This document shows positions 13,426 through 23,952 of a stretch of DNA of 64,000 nt, piece after piece. The notes beneath the pieces are model-generated. The model was not told the DNA's origin. It searched no databases and worked only from the letters and a program-made list of their open reading frames with translations. A program made the translations under genes and the position numbers. Source of the stretch: Adiantum capillus-veneris (Eukaryota > Streptophyta > Polypodiopsida > Polypodiales > Pteridaceae); assembly GCA_014529385.2 (NCBI GenBank), contig CM043946.1:16075077-16139076 (forward strand), given 5' to 3'. Numbering within the stretch: the first letter of the stretch is position 1; each line of letters opens with the position of its first letter.

Positions 13426-14180
13426 AGTTGCACGAAATAAGAGGGATAATATGTTGAATTTTTGGGCAAAATGCGCAAAAATCGGAGCATAGCCTCACAG
13501 AGATGTGCACTACAGCTCCAAATGGTCACAGGAGCAATTTGGGGCAAAATAGGTCGATTTGGGCACAAAATTTAATTTTTGAAATTTTTGCGCAGGAAAT
13601 TTCAGTGAGCGAATTTGTGCTCGAAAACAAAAAATTTAGTTGTTTTTAGCTCAGAAGACATACATAAAGCTAATACACAGCCTTTAGAAGCATGTAAGCG
13701 CAAAAGCCCCAATTTGTAGCATCAAAATTGCATGAAATTGAGCCACAAATCGTCATACATCGACAAAATTTGTCAAATGTGCGTGGATTGCATCTATTTG
13801 CACTTTCCCCCAATGTAATCGCACCATAAAAACACTTGCAGAAACCTGCGTAAATCTGAAATTTGCTTAAAATACCTGTTTTAGGGCTTGTTTTTCGGCA
13901 ATTTCAGGGTTTTCGGGTAGCGGGGATTTAGCAAAAGTATTCCCACACCTAATACATCATTTGCAAAACCTGTATTTTGCTGTCATAACCTGTAGTTTCC
14001 TGTTTTTGACCTAATTTCAGCCTGTTTTAGGTCAATTTTGGTTGCCGGGAGCTTTCTAGTGTCCGGGGACGAGTTCTTTGGCGACAAAATTGCAAAATCT
14101 CGCGTGAAAGTCGACCTTCTTGGCTGAAATTCAGCGTTTGCAGGTTTGGGGACAAACCCTAATCGGGCTCTGATACCAGT

Positions 14181-14345
14181 TGATGAGCACGCGGCGGTGT
14201 GTGCAAGTGAAAGAGCACGCGAGGAAGTGCAGTGTGTGTGGAGAGAGGGGAGGCGAAGGCCAGCAAGAGAGGAAGCGCTAGCAGAAGAGAGAGGGCACGC
14301 TACACATGAGATGAGGGGAAATGATAAGTGAGTTAATTTCCAACA
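14181..14345 (-). repeat. 5' LTR of Copia-B
   Basis: TG...CA ends on the element strand, next to the primer site at 14167-14178. Beyond it, a stretch of about 40 bp that includes the last LTR bases plus flank is repeated in tandem (about 14341-14405). Confidence 0.85.
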
Positions 14346-14528
14346 AGTGAGACCCCTCCCACTCCCATTTGGCCTTTAACCCAACAAGTGAGACCCCTCC
14401 CACTCCTTGTACTTTGAGTTGCAGATTAATACAAAAAGAAATGCCGAAAGGGGCGCCAGTCTTTTACGCTCCTGGCAGAGTCGGGAACGGTGCAGAGGGT
14501 CTCGGGAGGATCGGGAATCAATGTCACA
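14346..14528 (+). repeat. LTR-D, right part
   Basis: It continues the LTR broken at 9054. The block around 14440-14480 (GAAAGGGGCGCCAGTCTTT-like) is shared, in reverse orientation, with 30810-30850. The end at TGTCACA is inferred from the end of the 30679 copy. Confidence 0.55.
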
Positions 14529-15045
14529 ACCCCAGACGGGCTGAAAACAGAGAAAAAACAGCAGGTGTAAATAGCTAAATTTGTAGCAGATAAGGAGGAT
14601 TGTCGTCGGTAAAGCGCCGGATGCCAAGCCGGGTAGGATAGGCAAGATCTGTAGAGGGCTGATGCTAGCGCTACCCCTTCTCATGCAAAAACGCAGCTGC
14701 CTCCCAAAAACGCAGATATGTTGGGTGGTTTTCCGCGACGAAAGAGCTCGAAAAGTGTAGTGCTTGCAGGCAAAAGCAAAAACGCTAGCGTGATCTGCAA
14801 AAATGCAGGTGGAGGGGGGGTCCTTTGCGATGAAAAACTCCAAATTTCGCCGCTCGCCTTGCTTTTTGCAAAACGCTGGCAGATTTGGCTCCAATTGCAA
14901 AAACATTGGGAGATCTGATCTTGGGAGGGGTACGTGATGCAATGATGAAGCGTTGGTCCCAGGCCATGGAAAGCGGAAGCTGCTGATACCATGTGATGCC
15001 TAAGCTTTGATACCATGTGAGAGTGCGCATGTGCGGAAGCGTGAG
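14529..15045. other. Non-coding remnant with two primer-site-like motifs
   Basis: No ORF of note. Two copies of TGATACCATGTGA (near 14984 and 15009) resemble the reverse complement of an initiator-Met primer site followed by an LTR end. They suggest the 5' edge of another minus-strand LTR element that the solo LTR-A at 15046 then split. Confidence 0.4.
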
Positions 15046-16299
15046 TGTCACGTGACACATCCAACCCTATGTGTCGGCGGACAAGCTACAGCATGACCAG
15101 GGTTCAGTTTCAGTCAAGTCAGTTTAGAATAGGAATTGATCTGGCACTTTTGTGAGTCTGTTCGCAGACCGTGTATGTCCAAGCACTTAGATTAGATGCA
15201 TATCCTCTGGTTGCACACAGCATGATCATCAGATTTCTATCAGAACCCATCAAGAGCATTTTTACAGTGTATAGACCTATTTTCCCTATTTTTGACATTT
15301 TTCACTTATTATTTTTAAGTGACTTTTGTTGGAAAGTAGGTAGGGCAATTTTGCTAAGTTTGTATATAAGCAAACCTAGCGCTAGCACTTTGTGGCAGAA
15401 GAGGCAGTAGGAGCACCTTGCTCAACAGGCAACTTCTCAACAGAACCCCATCAGAAGGCCTAGCGTTTTGCAAATTGCAAGACCTAGCGTTTTTGGATGT
15501 AGCAGAATAGTAGCACAAAGCCTTGGGGATTTTGCATTGCAGAGGAGCTTCGGCATTGGTAGACACAACAGAACCACTTCACGACAGCAGATCAGCCCTA
15601 GCGTTAGTGGATTTTATCCAGCAGCAGATTTTCAGCCCTAGCGTTTTTGCATCTGCAAGACACTTCAGAGCGTTTTTGCAGATCTTCGCGACGGAATCCC
15701 CACAAGCATTAGCGTTTTTATTTTTCAGCAGGTAGCACCCGCAGTAGATGTCCCAAACTTCGCATATCTCACCTTCCCGCAGCAGATCCTTGCCGCACGG
15801 TCGGAACAGCGCAGTTCGCAGTTTCAGCCTGGAAAACGCAAATTTCAGCATCTGTGTTTTCAGCGCGTCGTCGTCGCATGGTCGTCATGGACATCGTCAC
15901 CGATATAGAGTCAGAATTCAGCAGATAAAGATTTGCAATTTTCAGCCATTAGCGTTTTCAGATTTCAGCCCATCTTGTTGTCGTCCTCGTCGTCGTCGAC
16001 ATCCTCGGCAAGTACAAAGCATTGTAGAGATTTGTGCAATCAATAGTAGACCGCTCTCGCCACAGAGAGTGGGGCCTTTGGAGGAGGGTTTTACAACGTC
16101 TCTGGTGTCGTATTCCCTTCTCTATCTCTCTGTCTCAGCACCTTCATTCACAGTGTTTATCCACTTTGTTTGTGATCACTTGCACTCTCTCATTAAAGGA
16201 ACGGAAGGCTCTCCCTTATGTAAGTAAAAGGAACCTTGAGCACAATTCGGAGCACTTATCTTGAGCAAAGCTCAACACTCACTTCCGTTGCACCTTACA
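15046..16299 (+). repeat. Solo LTR of family LTR-A
   Basis: A 1254-bp LTR begins with the palindrome TGTCACGTGACA and ends CACCTTACA. It is flanked by GTGAG on both sides (15041-15045 and 16300-16304). No polypurine tract or primer site adjoins it. An LTR with matching target duplications and no internal region is the product of recombination between the two LTRs of a former element. Six or more GCGTTTT motifs lie between 15455 and 15960. Confidence 0.92.
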
Positions 16300-16308
16300 G
16301 TGAGAGAG

Positions 16309-16348
<40 letters not shown>

Positions 16349-16690
16349 TAGATACAAACGCAAGATATGGTGAAGAGGGGGACGATCGGCCCCTCCATGG
16401 CTACCATGAGCAGAAGACCCAATACACAATAACAAGATGATAGAAGTGGGTACCTCTTTGGCCCCATAAATAGGTGTCCAAAGGAAGGTAGGTCAATGCC
16501 AGATAAAATCCCCCACAACCCAACAAGAAAAGAAATATATATGAGGGCGCACGACCCTAATCTTGGGCGGCCGGACCAGGTACAACCTAGACTATGGGTG
16601 GCCAGCGATACAAGCCGTACATGTATGCCTGTTATGTCCCGCTTGTAGGAGAGGGGATTTAGCCCAGACACCGTCGGGATGGGCGTCCAG
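16300..16690. repeat. Interrupted LTR-like sequence with (GA)n
   Basis: A (GA)n run covers about 16313-16345. The stretch continues the sequence split by the solo LTR and may be the minus-strand LTR whose primer-site motif is near 15009. It has no coding potential. Confidence 0.4.
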
Positions 16691-17015
16691 TGTCCGGGCG
16701 GACGTAGTGTGAACTCTGCCAATGTGGCCGGCCATTATTATAAAAGGGAGGCCAAGGCCTCATTTTCAGTTATCGACCCCCAATGGCAGAGTGCGAGTTG
16801 GTTAGCCCGCGAGGCTAGGAGTGCGCGAGGTCACCTCGAGGAGGTGAGGTCGGGTGGTATGGGACGCTCGGTCTTACAGGTGCACGCCTACGTCCTCGGA
16901 CGTTGGCCCGAGCACGGGGGAGCTGCCGGATGGTGGCTATGGTCGGGTGGTTCGTCTGATGCGTGTCTGTAGGCGGTCCGTGTAGCTGGGAGATCCACTC
17001 CTTGCTTTCGTTTCA
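16691..17015 (+). repeat. LTR-C (5' LTR) followed by primer site
   Basis: The right end is firm, because TTTCA at 17015 is followed at once by TGGTATCAGAGCC (17016-17028), an initiator-Met primer binding site. A TATA-like ATTATAAAAG lies near 16736. A fragment of the same LTR is at 29676-29832. The left boundary is a guess from a TG at 16691. Confidence 0.7.
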
Positions 17016-17351
17016 TGGTATCAGAGCCGGCTTGGCTATGGAATGGACCGTGTGCACACCTACGGGTTGGTTAGAGTCGGATAATCACTGTTTCATGTAA
17101 TTTTTGATGATATAACTGCTTAATCGATTTTTTTCTTCTCATGAGCATGTTTGTAGGTGAAATTTAATGTGTTTCTTGCTGATTTTTGATAAAATTCAGC
17201 AATTTAGCAGGTGGAGGTGCTGAAAATCGGTGGATTTTTATTGCTTTTTCTGATTTTTGATGAAAATCAGTTATTTATTGATTTGTTGATTTAGACTAAA
17301 TTCAGTGAACAGAAGCTTTAATCTTTCTCCGTGCTCTCCTTTTGTGCGAAG
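17016..17351 (+). other. Leader of the LTR-C element
   Basis: T-rich, non-coding, starting with the primer binding site. It is cut off at about 17352 by the 3' end of LINE-1. Confidence 0.55.
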
Positions 17352-17433
17352 TAGAGAGAGATGATGATGTATTTACGTCCTCGGGGGGCCAAAATGACCC
17401 ATGGGACCACAAAAGGTCTACAAGATGCTCCCC

Positions 17434-18420
17434 TCATGTGAGAGGGGGTAGTGGGCTAGTAGCTTTCTTGTGTGTGAGTGTTGTGTGATGATCCAATATT
17501 TTGGCAAAGTAGATGCCTACAGCTACCGGGGAGGGGTGTATTTGAGAGAGAAGCTCCTCAAAGGTGACATTCCCTTGAAAGAGCTGTGGAAAATTCAACA
17601 CGGATGTGTGCGTATGCTGGGCACTCAACGGTGACATGAGCCTCGCTTTCCACTTTGTTCAACTTGCATTGTGGGCATGTCCTCCTATTTTCCTTAATAT
17701 TCAGCCACCCTCCCGTTTCAATCTTGAGCATGTGTGATCGCGTCCGCATCAAAGTAATGGCTCGTCTTGCCCGGTGGGACATGGGTGTCTTTATATGCAT
17801 TTGAGTGTCCCCAGTCTTGTAGGTCTCCCAATATTGTGTATTGATGTGCTTGCCGTAGTACTCAAATTTGGACCTGTGTACTACTGTCTTCCATCTGGTG
17901 TGTAGGGCTTCAAGTATGCTTATGTCAAAATTCAGCCCATGTTCATGTTCGGTGTGTTCCTCTATATGCATGTCCACATGGTCTCCCATATTCCATCTAG
18001 AGAACCATTTTTGTATGTCTTCTACAAGACTAGATGTGAGAAACTTATTGTTGTAATTCTTTTGCGGCTTACATCCGGTTTGCCATGCCATGTGGGGTAG
18101 ATGGCTCTCTGGCATCATCTTAACTCTCATGAGGTATCTGTGTACTCTCTGTAAGGCTTGCATTTCCAAAGGTCTCTTGCTTGTCTCCAAAAGCATCCGA
18201 GTATGGGGTAGTAGTTTTGATCTCCAGGTGTCTACATAGGAATTTCTTCTGTAACTTTTCAATGGTGTTCCAAGTGCTAGCAGGGATACTCCCCCCCCAT
18301 ACCTCTACACCGTAAAGTATTGTTTGGACCACACATGCATCAAATGCCATAGACTTAATTTCCCATCGCTTTGTGACACTCTGCTTGCACATGTTCATAA
18401 TTTCCCTCGTTGCAGATTCG
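17434..18420 (-). pseudogene. LINE-1 ORF2, C-terminal third
   Basis: It resumes after the LTR-A fragment with SATREIMNMCKQ and the post-RT signature ILYGVEVWG. Downstream is a Cys/His cluster, CPQCKLNKVESEAHVTVECP, typical of the LINE C-terminus. Frames change near 18200-18260 and again near 17570, and the last frame stops at 17434. About 100 residues between the RT active site and this segment are missing compared with LINE-2, so the insertion came with a deletion. Confidence 0.8.
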
Positions 18421-19290
18421 ATCAATCACCAAGAATCGATCTTGGCTTTCGAGTCGAGGTCCACAGATCCCCCACAAGAAGATTCGATAGATCCCGAAGA
18501 AGTGATCTTGGCTCTCGAGCCTTGGTCCAAAGAACCCTCACAGGAAGTATTGTGTGTTCGCATGATTGATACGCACGCATTGTTCGAGTGTTTCATTCGT
18601 GAAGGTTTCCTGTATTTTAGTCAACATCGTTATGTGATCCCTTTTCCTAGGCATGACATATTGTATGTTGAGCACGTTTCTCTCATGGATGAGCACGAAT
18701 GTATGCGGATTTTTCGTGAAAAATTGAAAGGTATGTATGTAAGGAAGTCATATTTCATGTCTCTTCCTTGGCATGACACAGTTTCCGAAAGAGCACATGA
18801 TTTTATGAGCACCAAGCATGGGCATTTCCTTTGTGATTTGCCACAGTTGATTGATTTCGATCATACAGAAAAGATTCGATCGCATTGTTTGCATGTGTTA
18901 GACGAACGGGTTGTCACTCCGTATCTATGTTCATCTACATTGCATACACAGTCTTTAGAGAAGACAAGATTTTTTTCCTTCACTTTACATGGAATGGGTA
19001 TGTTCATGGTTTTGTGTTGGAGATGGTTTCAAGAATTTTCAGACATGGAGATTCTTGAAGATGAAAGAAGCAGGTCTCTAGACGAAGCTGAAGCAAGGAA
19101 GGAGCCACAGAAGACTTTGTGTCGCTTTCGGCACGGCCCAAAGAAGCAAGCGTTGCAGACCTTTATGAAGTTCAAGTACCGCACGACCCACACATTCGAG
19201 TGGGCCAGCGAAGAGTCCCTTCTAGGATTCCGGATGCTGTTGGCGATCTCCCTTGACGCCATACAGTTCGGTACCAGTACCTCACTTTGA
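18421..19290 (+). CDS. Unrecognised ORF in an LTR-A fragment, 5'-truncated
   Basis: An open frame of about 290 codons runs to a stop at 19290, only 11 bp before the LTR at 19302. Its frame extends left into LINE-1 antisense, so the true start is lost; an internal Met lies near 18564. I do not recognise a retrotransposon domain. It has none of the DSG, DDE, YxDD or zinc-knuckle motifs. Visible features are an acidic N-terminal segment made of two similar 22-residue units, several HD and WHD pairs (PRHDILY, LPWHDTV), and a basic C-terminal part (FRHGPKKQALQTFMKFKYR). Its position between internal DNA and 3' LTR fits an accessory ORF, but a captured gene piece is equally possible. Confidence 0.5.
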   Translation: MNHQESILAFESRSTDPPQEDSIDPEEVILALEPWSKEPSQEVLCVRMIDTHALFECFIREGFLYFSQHRYVIPFPRHDILYVEHVSLMDEHECMRIFREKLKGMYVRKSYFMSLPWHDTVSERAHDFMSTKHGHFLCDLPQLIDFDHTEKIRSHCLHVLDERVVTPYLCSSTLHTQSLEKTRFFSFTLHGMGMFMVLCWRWFQEFSDMEILEDERSRSLDEAEARKEPQKTLCRFRHGPKKQALQTFMKFKYRTTHTFEWASEESLLGFRMLLAISLDAIQFGTSTSL

Positions 19291-19301
19291 AAAGGAGGGG
19301 A

Positions 19302-20424
19302 TGTCACGTGACACATCCCAATCCTATGTGTCCGTGGACAAGCTACACCATAGCAGGGTTCCCATCAGTCAAGTCAGTTTAGATTAGCAGTGATCTGGCA
19401 CTTTTGTGAGTCTATTTGTAGACCGTGCATGCCTAGTTACTGAGTGTAGAAGCATATCCTCCGGTTGCACACAGCATGACCATCAGTATTCCCATCAGAA
19501 TCCATTAGCATCAGTTAGGGGAATTTTCCAGTGCATTTAGCCTATTTTCCTATTTATTGGTTATTTTCACTTATTATTTTTAAGTGACTTTCCTACAAAA
19601 GTAGGTAGGGCAATTTTGCTAAGTTAATATATAAACAAACCCAAGTTAGCACTTTCTGGCAGAAGAGGCAGCAGGAGCACCTTGCTCAACAGGCAACTTC
19701 TCAGCAAGACCAACCCTCGCGACTACTCTGGCGTTTTCTCCACAGAAGACCTAGCGTTTTTGCATCAGATCAGCCTTGGCGATTTGTGCACAGCAGATCA
19801 GCCCCGGCGTCATCACGACACAGCAGATCAGCCTAGCGTTTTTGCATTTGCAGAACCCCGGCGACAGAAGGACCAATTTCAGCCCCTGGCGTTTTTGGAT
19901 TTCAGCAGCAAATTAAGACCGGCATCATTCACCTAAAGTGTAGCAGATTCAGCCCGTAAAGACCATCAGTTTTCAGCCCTAAGAAACCTCATTTTTCAGC
20001 CAAGAAAACGCAGCCAAAACAGTCATTTTCAACCACCGAAACAGTCCTGACATTCAGCGATTAGAAGATCTTAGATTTCAGCCATCGTCGTCGTCGTCGC
20101 CATTGTCGTCATCGGCATAGACCAAGTTGCATAGTCCATTGCATACGCATTGTACACCTTTGTGCAACCAAAGAATAGACCACTCTCGCCGACGAGAGTG
20201 GGGCCTTCGGAGGAGGGTTTTACAAACCTTTCGGTGTCGTATCTCTTCTCTCTCCTTCTCTCAGTCTCATTCATTTGCACGCACAATATCCACTCACTTT
20301 GTTCGTGACCACAACACTCTACAAGACGGAAAGCTCCCTCTTTCCCTAAGAACTAAAAGGAACCTTGAGCAGTAAAGATCACTAATCTTGAGAAAATACA
20401 ACATTCATTCCGTTGCACCTAACA
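19302..20424 (+). repeat. LTR of family LTR-A (3' LTR, 1123 bp)
   Basis: It starts TGTCACGTGACA after the polypurine tract AAAAGGAGGGGA (19290-19301) and ends TAACA. It abuts LINE-1 RT sequence at 20425. There is no matching 5' LTR at 18421, so only the 3' part of an LTR-A element is present here. Confidence 0.85.
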
Positions 20425-22920
20425 ATAGGCAACGAGAACTACATCATCGGCATATATGAGGAGAAGAAGCGTGAAAGTGCCAATACTAGGGTGATCTCCC
20501 CCCTCTCTCATAGCCTCGTTGATGAAGTCATCAAGCTCGTCTATGCATAGTCCGAAAAGTGTAGGTGACAAAGGGCATCCTTGTTTAACTCCCATGGTGC
20601 TCTTGAATTCTTGTGAGAAACCTGTTTCTGTCTTGAGTTTGCATCTGACCTTTTGGTATAGGCGCCCTACGGCTGCCCTGATATGCATAGGAACTCCTAG
20701 AGTTTCCATACGTGACCATCGACCTTGACGGGGTACTGTGTCAAATGCTTTCTTGAAGTCCACAAAACAGCAATACAGAGTTTTGCCTTTTAGCCTGGCT
20801 TCTTCCATCAAGACCCGGAGTGTCATCAGGTGGTCTACTGTGCTATGACGGGCTGTAATCCTGCTTGTCCAATGGCGCGTTTCCCGTTATTTTCAGCCCA
20901 TGTGCTAAGATCTTTCTCGATAATGCTTCCAAAAAGTTTTGCCATACATGAGCTCACCATGATGGTGTGATAATTAGTAAGCAAATTGCGGTCACCTTTT
21001 TTAAAGAGCGCTTTCACCCAGTTCTCTTGCTAGTCTTGAGGTAGGTATTGGCTGATTGCTTGATTCATCATATGGTGTATCCATTTCTTAGCCTCACTAC
21101 CTGACCATTTCAGCATTTCAGAGTTAAGATGTAATGTGTCGGCTACTTTCCCATTCGCCAGGCTTTTGAGGCCTTTAATGACTGCCTGGAAGGTGATGGG
21201 CTTTGGATATTCAGCCCGAGGCCCTGTGTATATCACCTCTTGAGCCCCCGGCGGGGCATACAGAGTTTGTACATAAGCATGCATTTCGTGTGGGTTGAAA
21301 TCTCCCATCACGTCCCCTTTCTTCCTTCATGTTACGCCAAGCTTTCTTTGGCTCTTTCTTGAACCTGCTCAAGTCTAGTTGTTCTTTTGAGAGTTCATAC
21401 ATGCGTCTCTTTTTCCTCGTGAGTGTATTGTATTCTCCATTTGAGTGTTGTGATAGGCCTCTCATCTTACGTTTGGCCTCCTTGCATTCTGCATCAAGAT
21501 TATGAGGTAAACCCTTCCTAATCTGTTTGCCACTTTGATATTTGCCCATAATGGTTCTTGCCGCTTCCTCCATTGTATGTCGGTAGATCTTCCACGTTTC
21601 TTCAATTTCACAAGGCATGTTCTGGTCAAACACTAAGCTATCTAAAAGACTAGCATAGTCCTCTTTTTTCGTGAGTTGCATCTTGTATGACCAGTTCGGT
21701 GTATTCATTATGTTGACAATAGGCGTACTTGGCATGTGTAGGCATATATGGATTGGTGTATGGTCTGAGGTCGGTAACCTGCTACCCACTTCAAAACGGT
21801 GGACCAAGTCCAATGCATCGTATCTCACCAAGGTATAATCATTTGTACTCCTCCCATGACTTGCCGTGTAACAAGTGTATGATCCAGAGTGTATGAACTT
21901 ATCCGCACCATTCATGACTACAAGCTGCATTGAGTTAGTTCATCATACTTATCATAGCTGACCCCTGTGCATTCATGATGTTGTCACTTGCTCCCACATA
22001 GGAGCAAGCATAAGTTCTCTATTCTTATCCGCAGGGTGCAGTGAATGGTCTGTCAATTGTACCTATGTGTTTGCAATCCGGGCATTCAGATCCCCAAGAA
22101 TGACAACTGCTCCCTCACGTGCATACATTGCAATGTCTGTACATAGGTCAGCAAAGGGATCCTTTTTAGGTAGCTGGTTTGTGTCATAAAAAGGTCTCTC
22201 TCGATGCGGGATATCGTATCCTGCGATATAGTATCCTGCAGTTTAGTGAGGTGAGCGATAAGTTACCTAGAGGAGGCAACTCCAAAGGGAAGACCGAAGC
22301 AAGTCCCGCAGTACCTGGGCCTCTGAACGGAGGTACTTGGTCGCTGTCACGCCCAAATCCAAGTGGCGAGTGGGTCTCTCAAGGGATTAGTCATGGCCCT
22401 AAGAGTGCAGATAATTCTGGACTCTCGTGGTCCAGAGGAAACTAGTGACAAAAGCGTCTGCCTTCGGTTTTTGGGTGCAAAGTCCTGGTCGTTCTTCTTG
22501 TATGCTTTTTTTGGTGTATGAGGGGAGCGGCCGGGCGTGCCCTACCCGACTCCGAAAACAAAACAAAAAAATATAGTATCCTGCGATAAAGATCAATCCT
22601 TTTGATGAGCAAACCTTAACCCATATATAGCGTTTGTGCTCGTCAACCTTGCATACATCAACCATCTTTTGAAGCTCTTCCTTATATATTACAGCTACAC
22701 CTCCTTGTCCTCGCATTTTGGTACCAATCCACCGTACTGAGTGCTTGATGTACCCACTAATGTCCGGCAGGCTGCATGTGTTTTGTTCCCATGTTTCCAA
22801 TAGAAAGAGTATGTCAGCTTGTGGTAGAATATCTACCAACCCTTCCCCCTTATGCCATGGGAAATCTCTACAATTCCAACTCGTAACCTGTATGGTCGTG
22901 ATCCCATGGGTCGCATGCCC
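20425..22920 (-). pseudogene. LINE-1 ORF2: AP endonuclease and reverse transcriptase
   Basis: Endonuclease begins near 22910 (TSWNCRDF, then DILFLLETWE). It continues past the short retroposon with VILGDLNARI and ends with TSDHTPI. RT follows with AIGQAG, FVDFKKAFDTVPR, GVKQGCPLSPTLF and the active site IYADDVVLVA, cut at 20424. In life such proteins nick target DNA and copy LINE RNA into it. Stops and frameshifts occur near 22080, 21950, 21230-21310, 21030 and 20840. The protein is dead. Confidence 0.85.
22240..22570 (+). mobile_element. Short retroposon (SINE-like), 331 bp
   Basis: It interrupts the endonuclease of LINE-1. It ends in an A-rich tail (CCGAAAACAAAACAAAAAAA) and is flanked by a perfect 14-bp repeat, ATATAGTATCCTGC, at 22226-22239 and 22571-22584. 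This is the size and structure expected for target-primed insertion of a short RNA. I see no clear A and B boxes of an RNA polymerase III promoter, so a tRNA-derived SINE is not proven. A 3' fragment of another LINE is the alternative. Confidence 0.8.
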
Positions 22921-23760
22921 CTATGCATCCTTAGATGGTGATGTCGGTTTTTTCTCCTTGAGGCGTTCCTCATATGCTTTCCTTCTTGCTGCGTGTTGTG
23001 CCGGTGTTCTATCTTCACTTACATAGTATTGAGTGCCTTTCAAGTAGAAGCGTGCAGTTTCCAAAATTATGTTCCTTTTACGAGCATCCAACATTGTATA
23101 TACAACTGTCCGATGAGCATCAGTCTTCTTTTGGCCCACTCTATGTACCCCATATACTCCTGCATCTTGCATGTCAAGCTTTTCTGCTAACAAGGTGGTA
23201 ACATCTACATTCAATGACATGACTGTTTCCCCCTTAGGTTCTGGCATGCCTCGTATCACAATGTTTCGGGATCTTTTCTCCCGTTCCTTGTACTCAGTAG
23301 GATCCTCATGCGTATACATTTCTCCTGTCATGTGCCCCATAGTCTTCTCTTGTTTTACTATTTGTGCCCAAGGTGGAGGAGACCCCTTGGGTGCATCGAT
23401 TACATTATTGGTGACCTGTGTTATGTGATTTCCTTGTTCCAGCACTTGGGATTGCAGCGTTTTCATGATGTCTTCTTGTTGCTGAAGCTTTAGAGCTTGT
23501 AATTTAGTGGTATGATCCAGCTCTTGGTTGCGCAGTGTCAGGGCTTTGATGTCGTCATTTTGACGTGAAATCACCTCATTCTGTTGTCGTACCTGTTCTT
23601 GGATAGACAGTAGCAGTCCTCATATGTCTTGGGTAGTACATGTAGTTGTCATGTCCCTTGATTCCTTGGGGGGCGTGTCCTTCGGCATTGTTTTGATAGG
23701 TGATGAGCTCACTGTTCGACCGCTTCTTGATATCCTTTGGTTAATGTGTGATGATTGCAT
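22921..23760 (-). pseudogene. LINE-1 ORF1, coiled-coil plus RRM-like RNA-binding protein
   Basis: A single frame of 279 codons runs from ATG 23758-23760 to the stop at 22921, with one TGA near residue 51. The N-terminal 50 residues are Ser/Thr-rich. Residues of about 60-115 form a Gln/Leu-rich coiled coil. An RRM-like region follows (RNIVIRGMPEPKGE ... GVYGVHRVG) and then a basic tail (YVSEDRTPAQHAARRKAYEE). L1 ORF1 proteins coat the LINE RNA and act as chaperones. The layout resembles vertebrate L1 ORF1 (coiled coil, RRM, CTD). The zinc-knuckle form usual in flowering-plant L1 is not seen. Confidence 0.75.
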
Positions 23761-23879
23761 AGAGTCATGCAATAGCCACACATAAGTACATGGGTGTCTG
23801 AGAGAGAGAGAGAGAGAAAGAGGCAGTAGCTGTCAGGTGGTCATGGCGGGGAGGCAACGCCCATGGCGGGCTGGTGCGC

Positions 23880-23881
<2 letters not shown>

Positions 23882-23950
<69 letters not shown>
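23882..23950. repeat. (GA)n microsatellite
   Basis: About 34 uninterrupted GA units. Open frames here are low-complexity artefacts. Confidence 0.97.

Positions 23951-23952
<2 letters not shown>

Larger units (their letters stand above)
9055..14345 (-). mobile_element. Copia-B, full-length inactive Ty1/copia element with short LTRs
   Basis: About 5.3 kb, flanked by AGTGA (9050-9054 and 14346-14350). The LTRs are short, about 158 bp (9055-9212) and 165 bp (14181-14345), and differ by an indel at their outer end. The initiator-Met primer site lies at 14167-14178 and a purine tract adjoins 9213. A 750-bp leader (13426-14180) precedes gag and shows no ORF. The element is inserted in LTR-D. Confidence 0.9.
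17352..23800 (-). mobile_element. LINE-1, L1-like non-LTR retrotransposon, decayed
   Basis: Reading on the minus strand, the order is ORF1 (22921-23760), AP endonuclease, reverse transcriptase and a C-terminal CCHC-like domain, then a 3' UTR. The last bases (about 17352-17400) have the form GGTCAtTTtGGCC...GACGTaAATA...CATC. Nearly the same end closes LINE-2 at about 35675-35726, so both belong to one 3'-end family. The 5' boundary is uncertain, because GC-rich and (CT)n sequence beyond 23760 could be its 5' UTR. Two later insertions interrupt it (18421-20424 and 22240-22570). Confidence 0.85.

Noticed and set aside
15046..20424. Pairing the LTRs at 15046 and 19302 as one LTR-A element
   Set aside because: The first has its own matching target duplication (GTGAG) and no primer site. 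The sequence between them is LTR-C and LINE-1.
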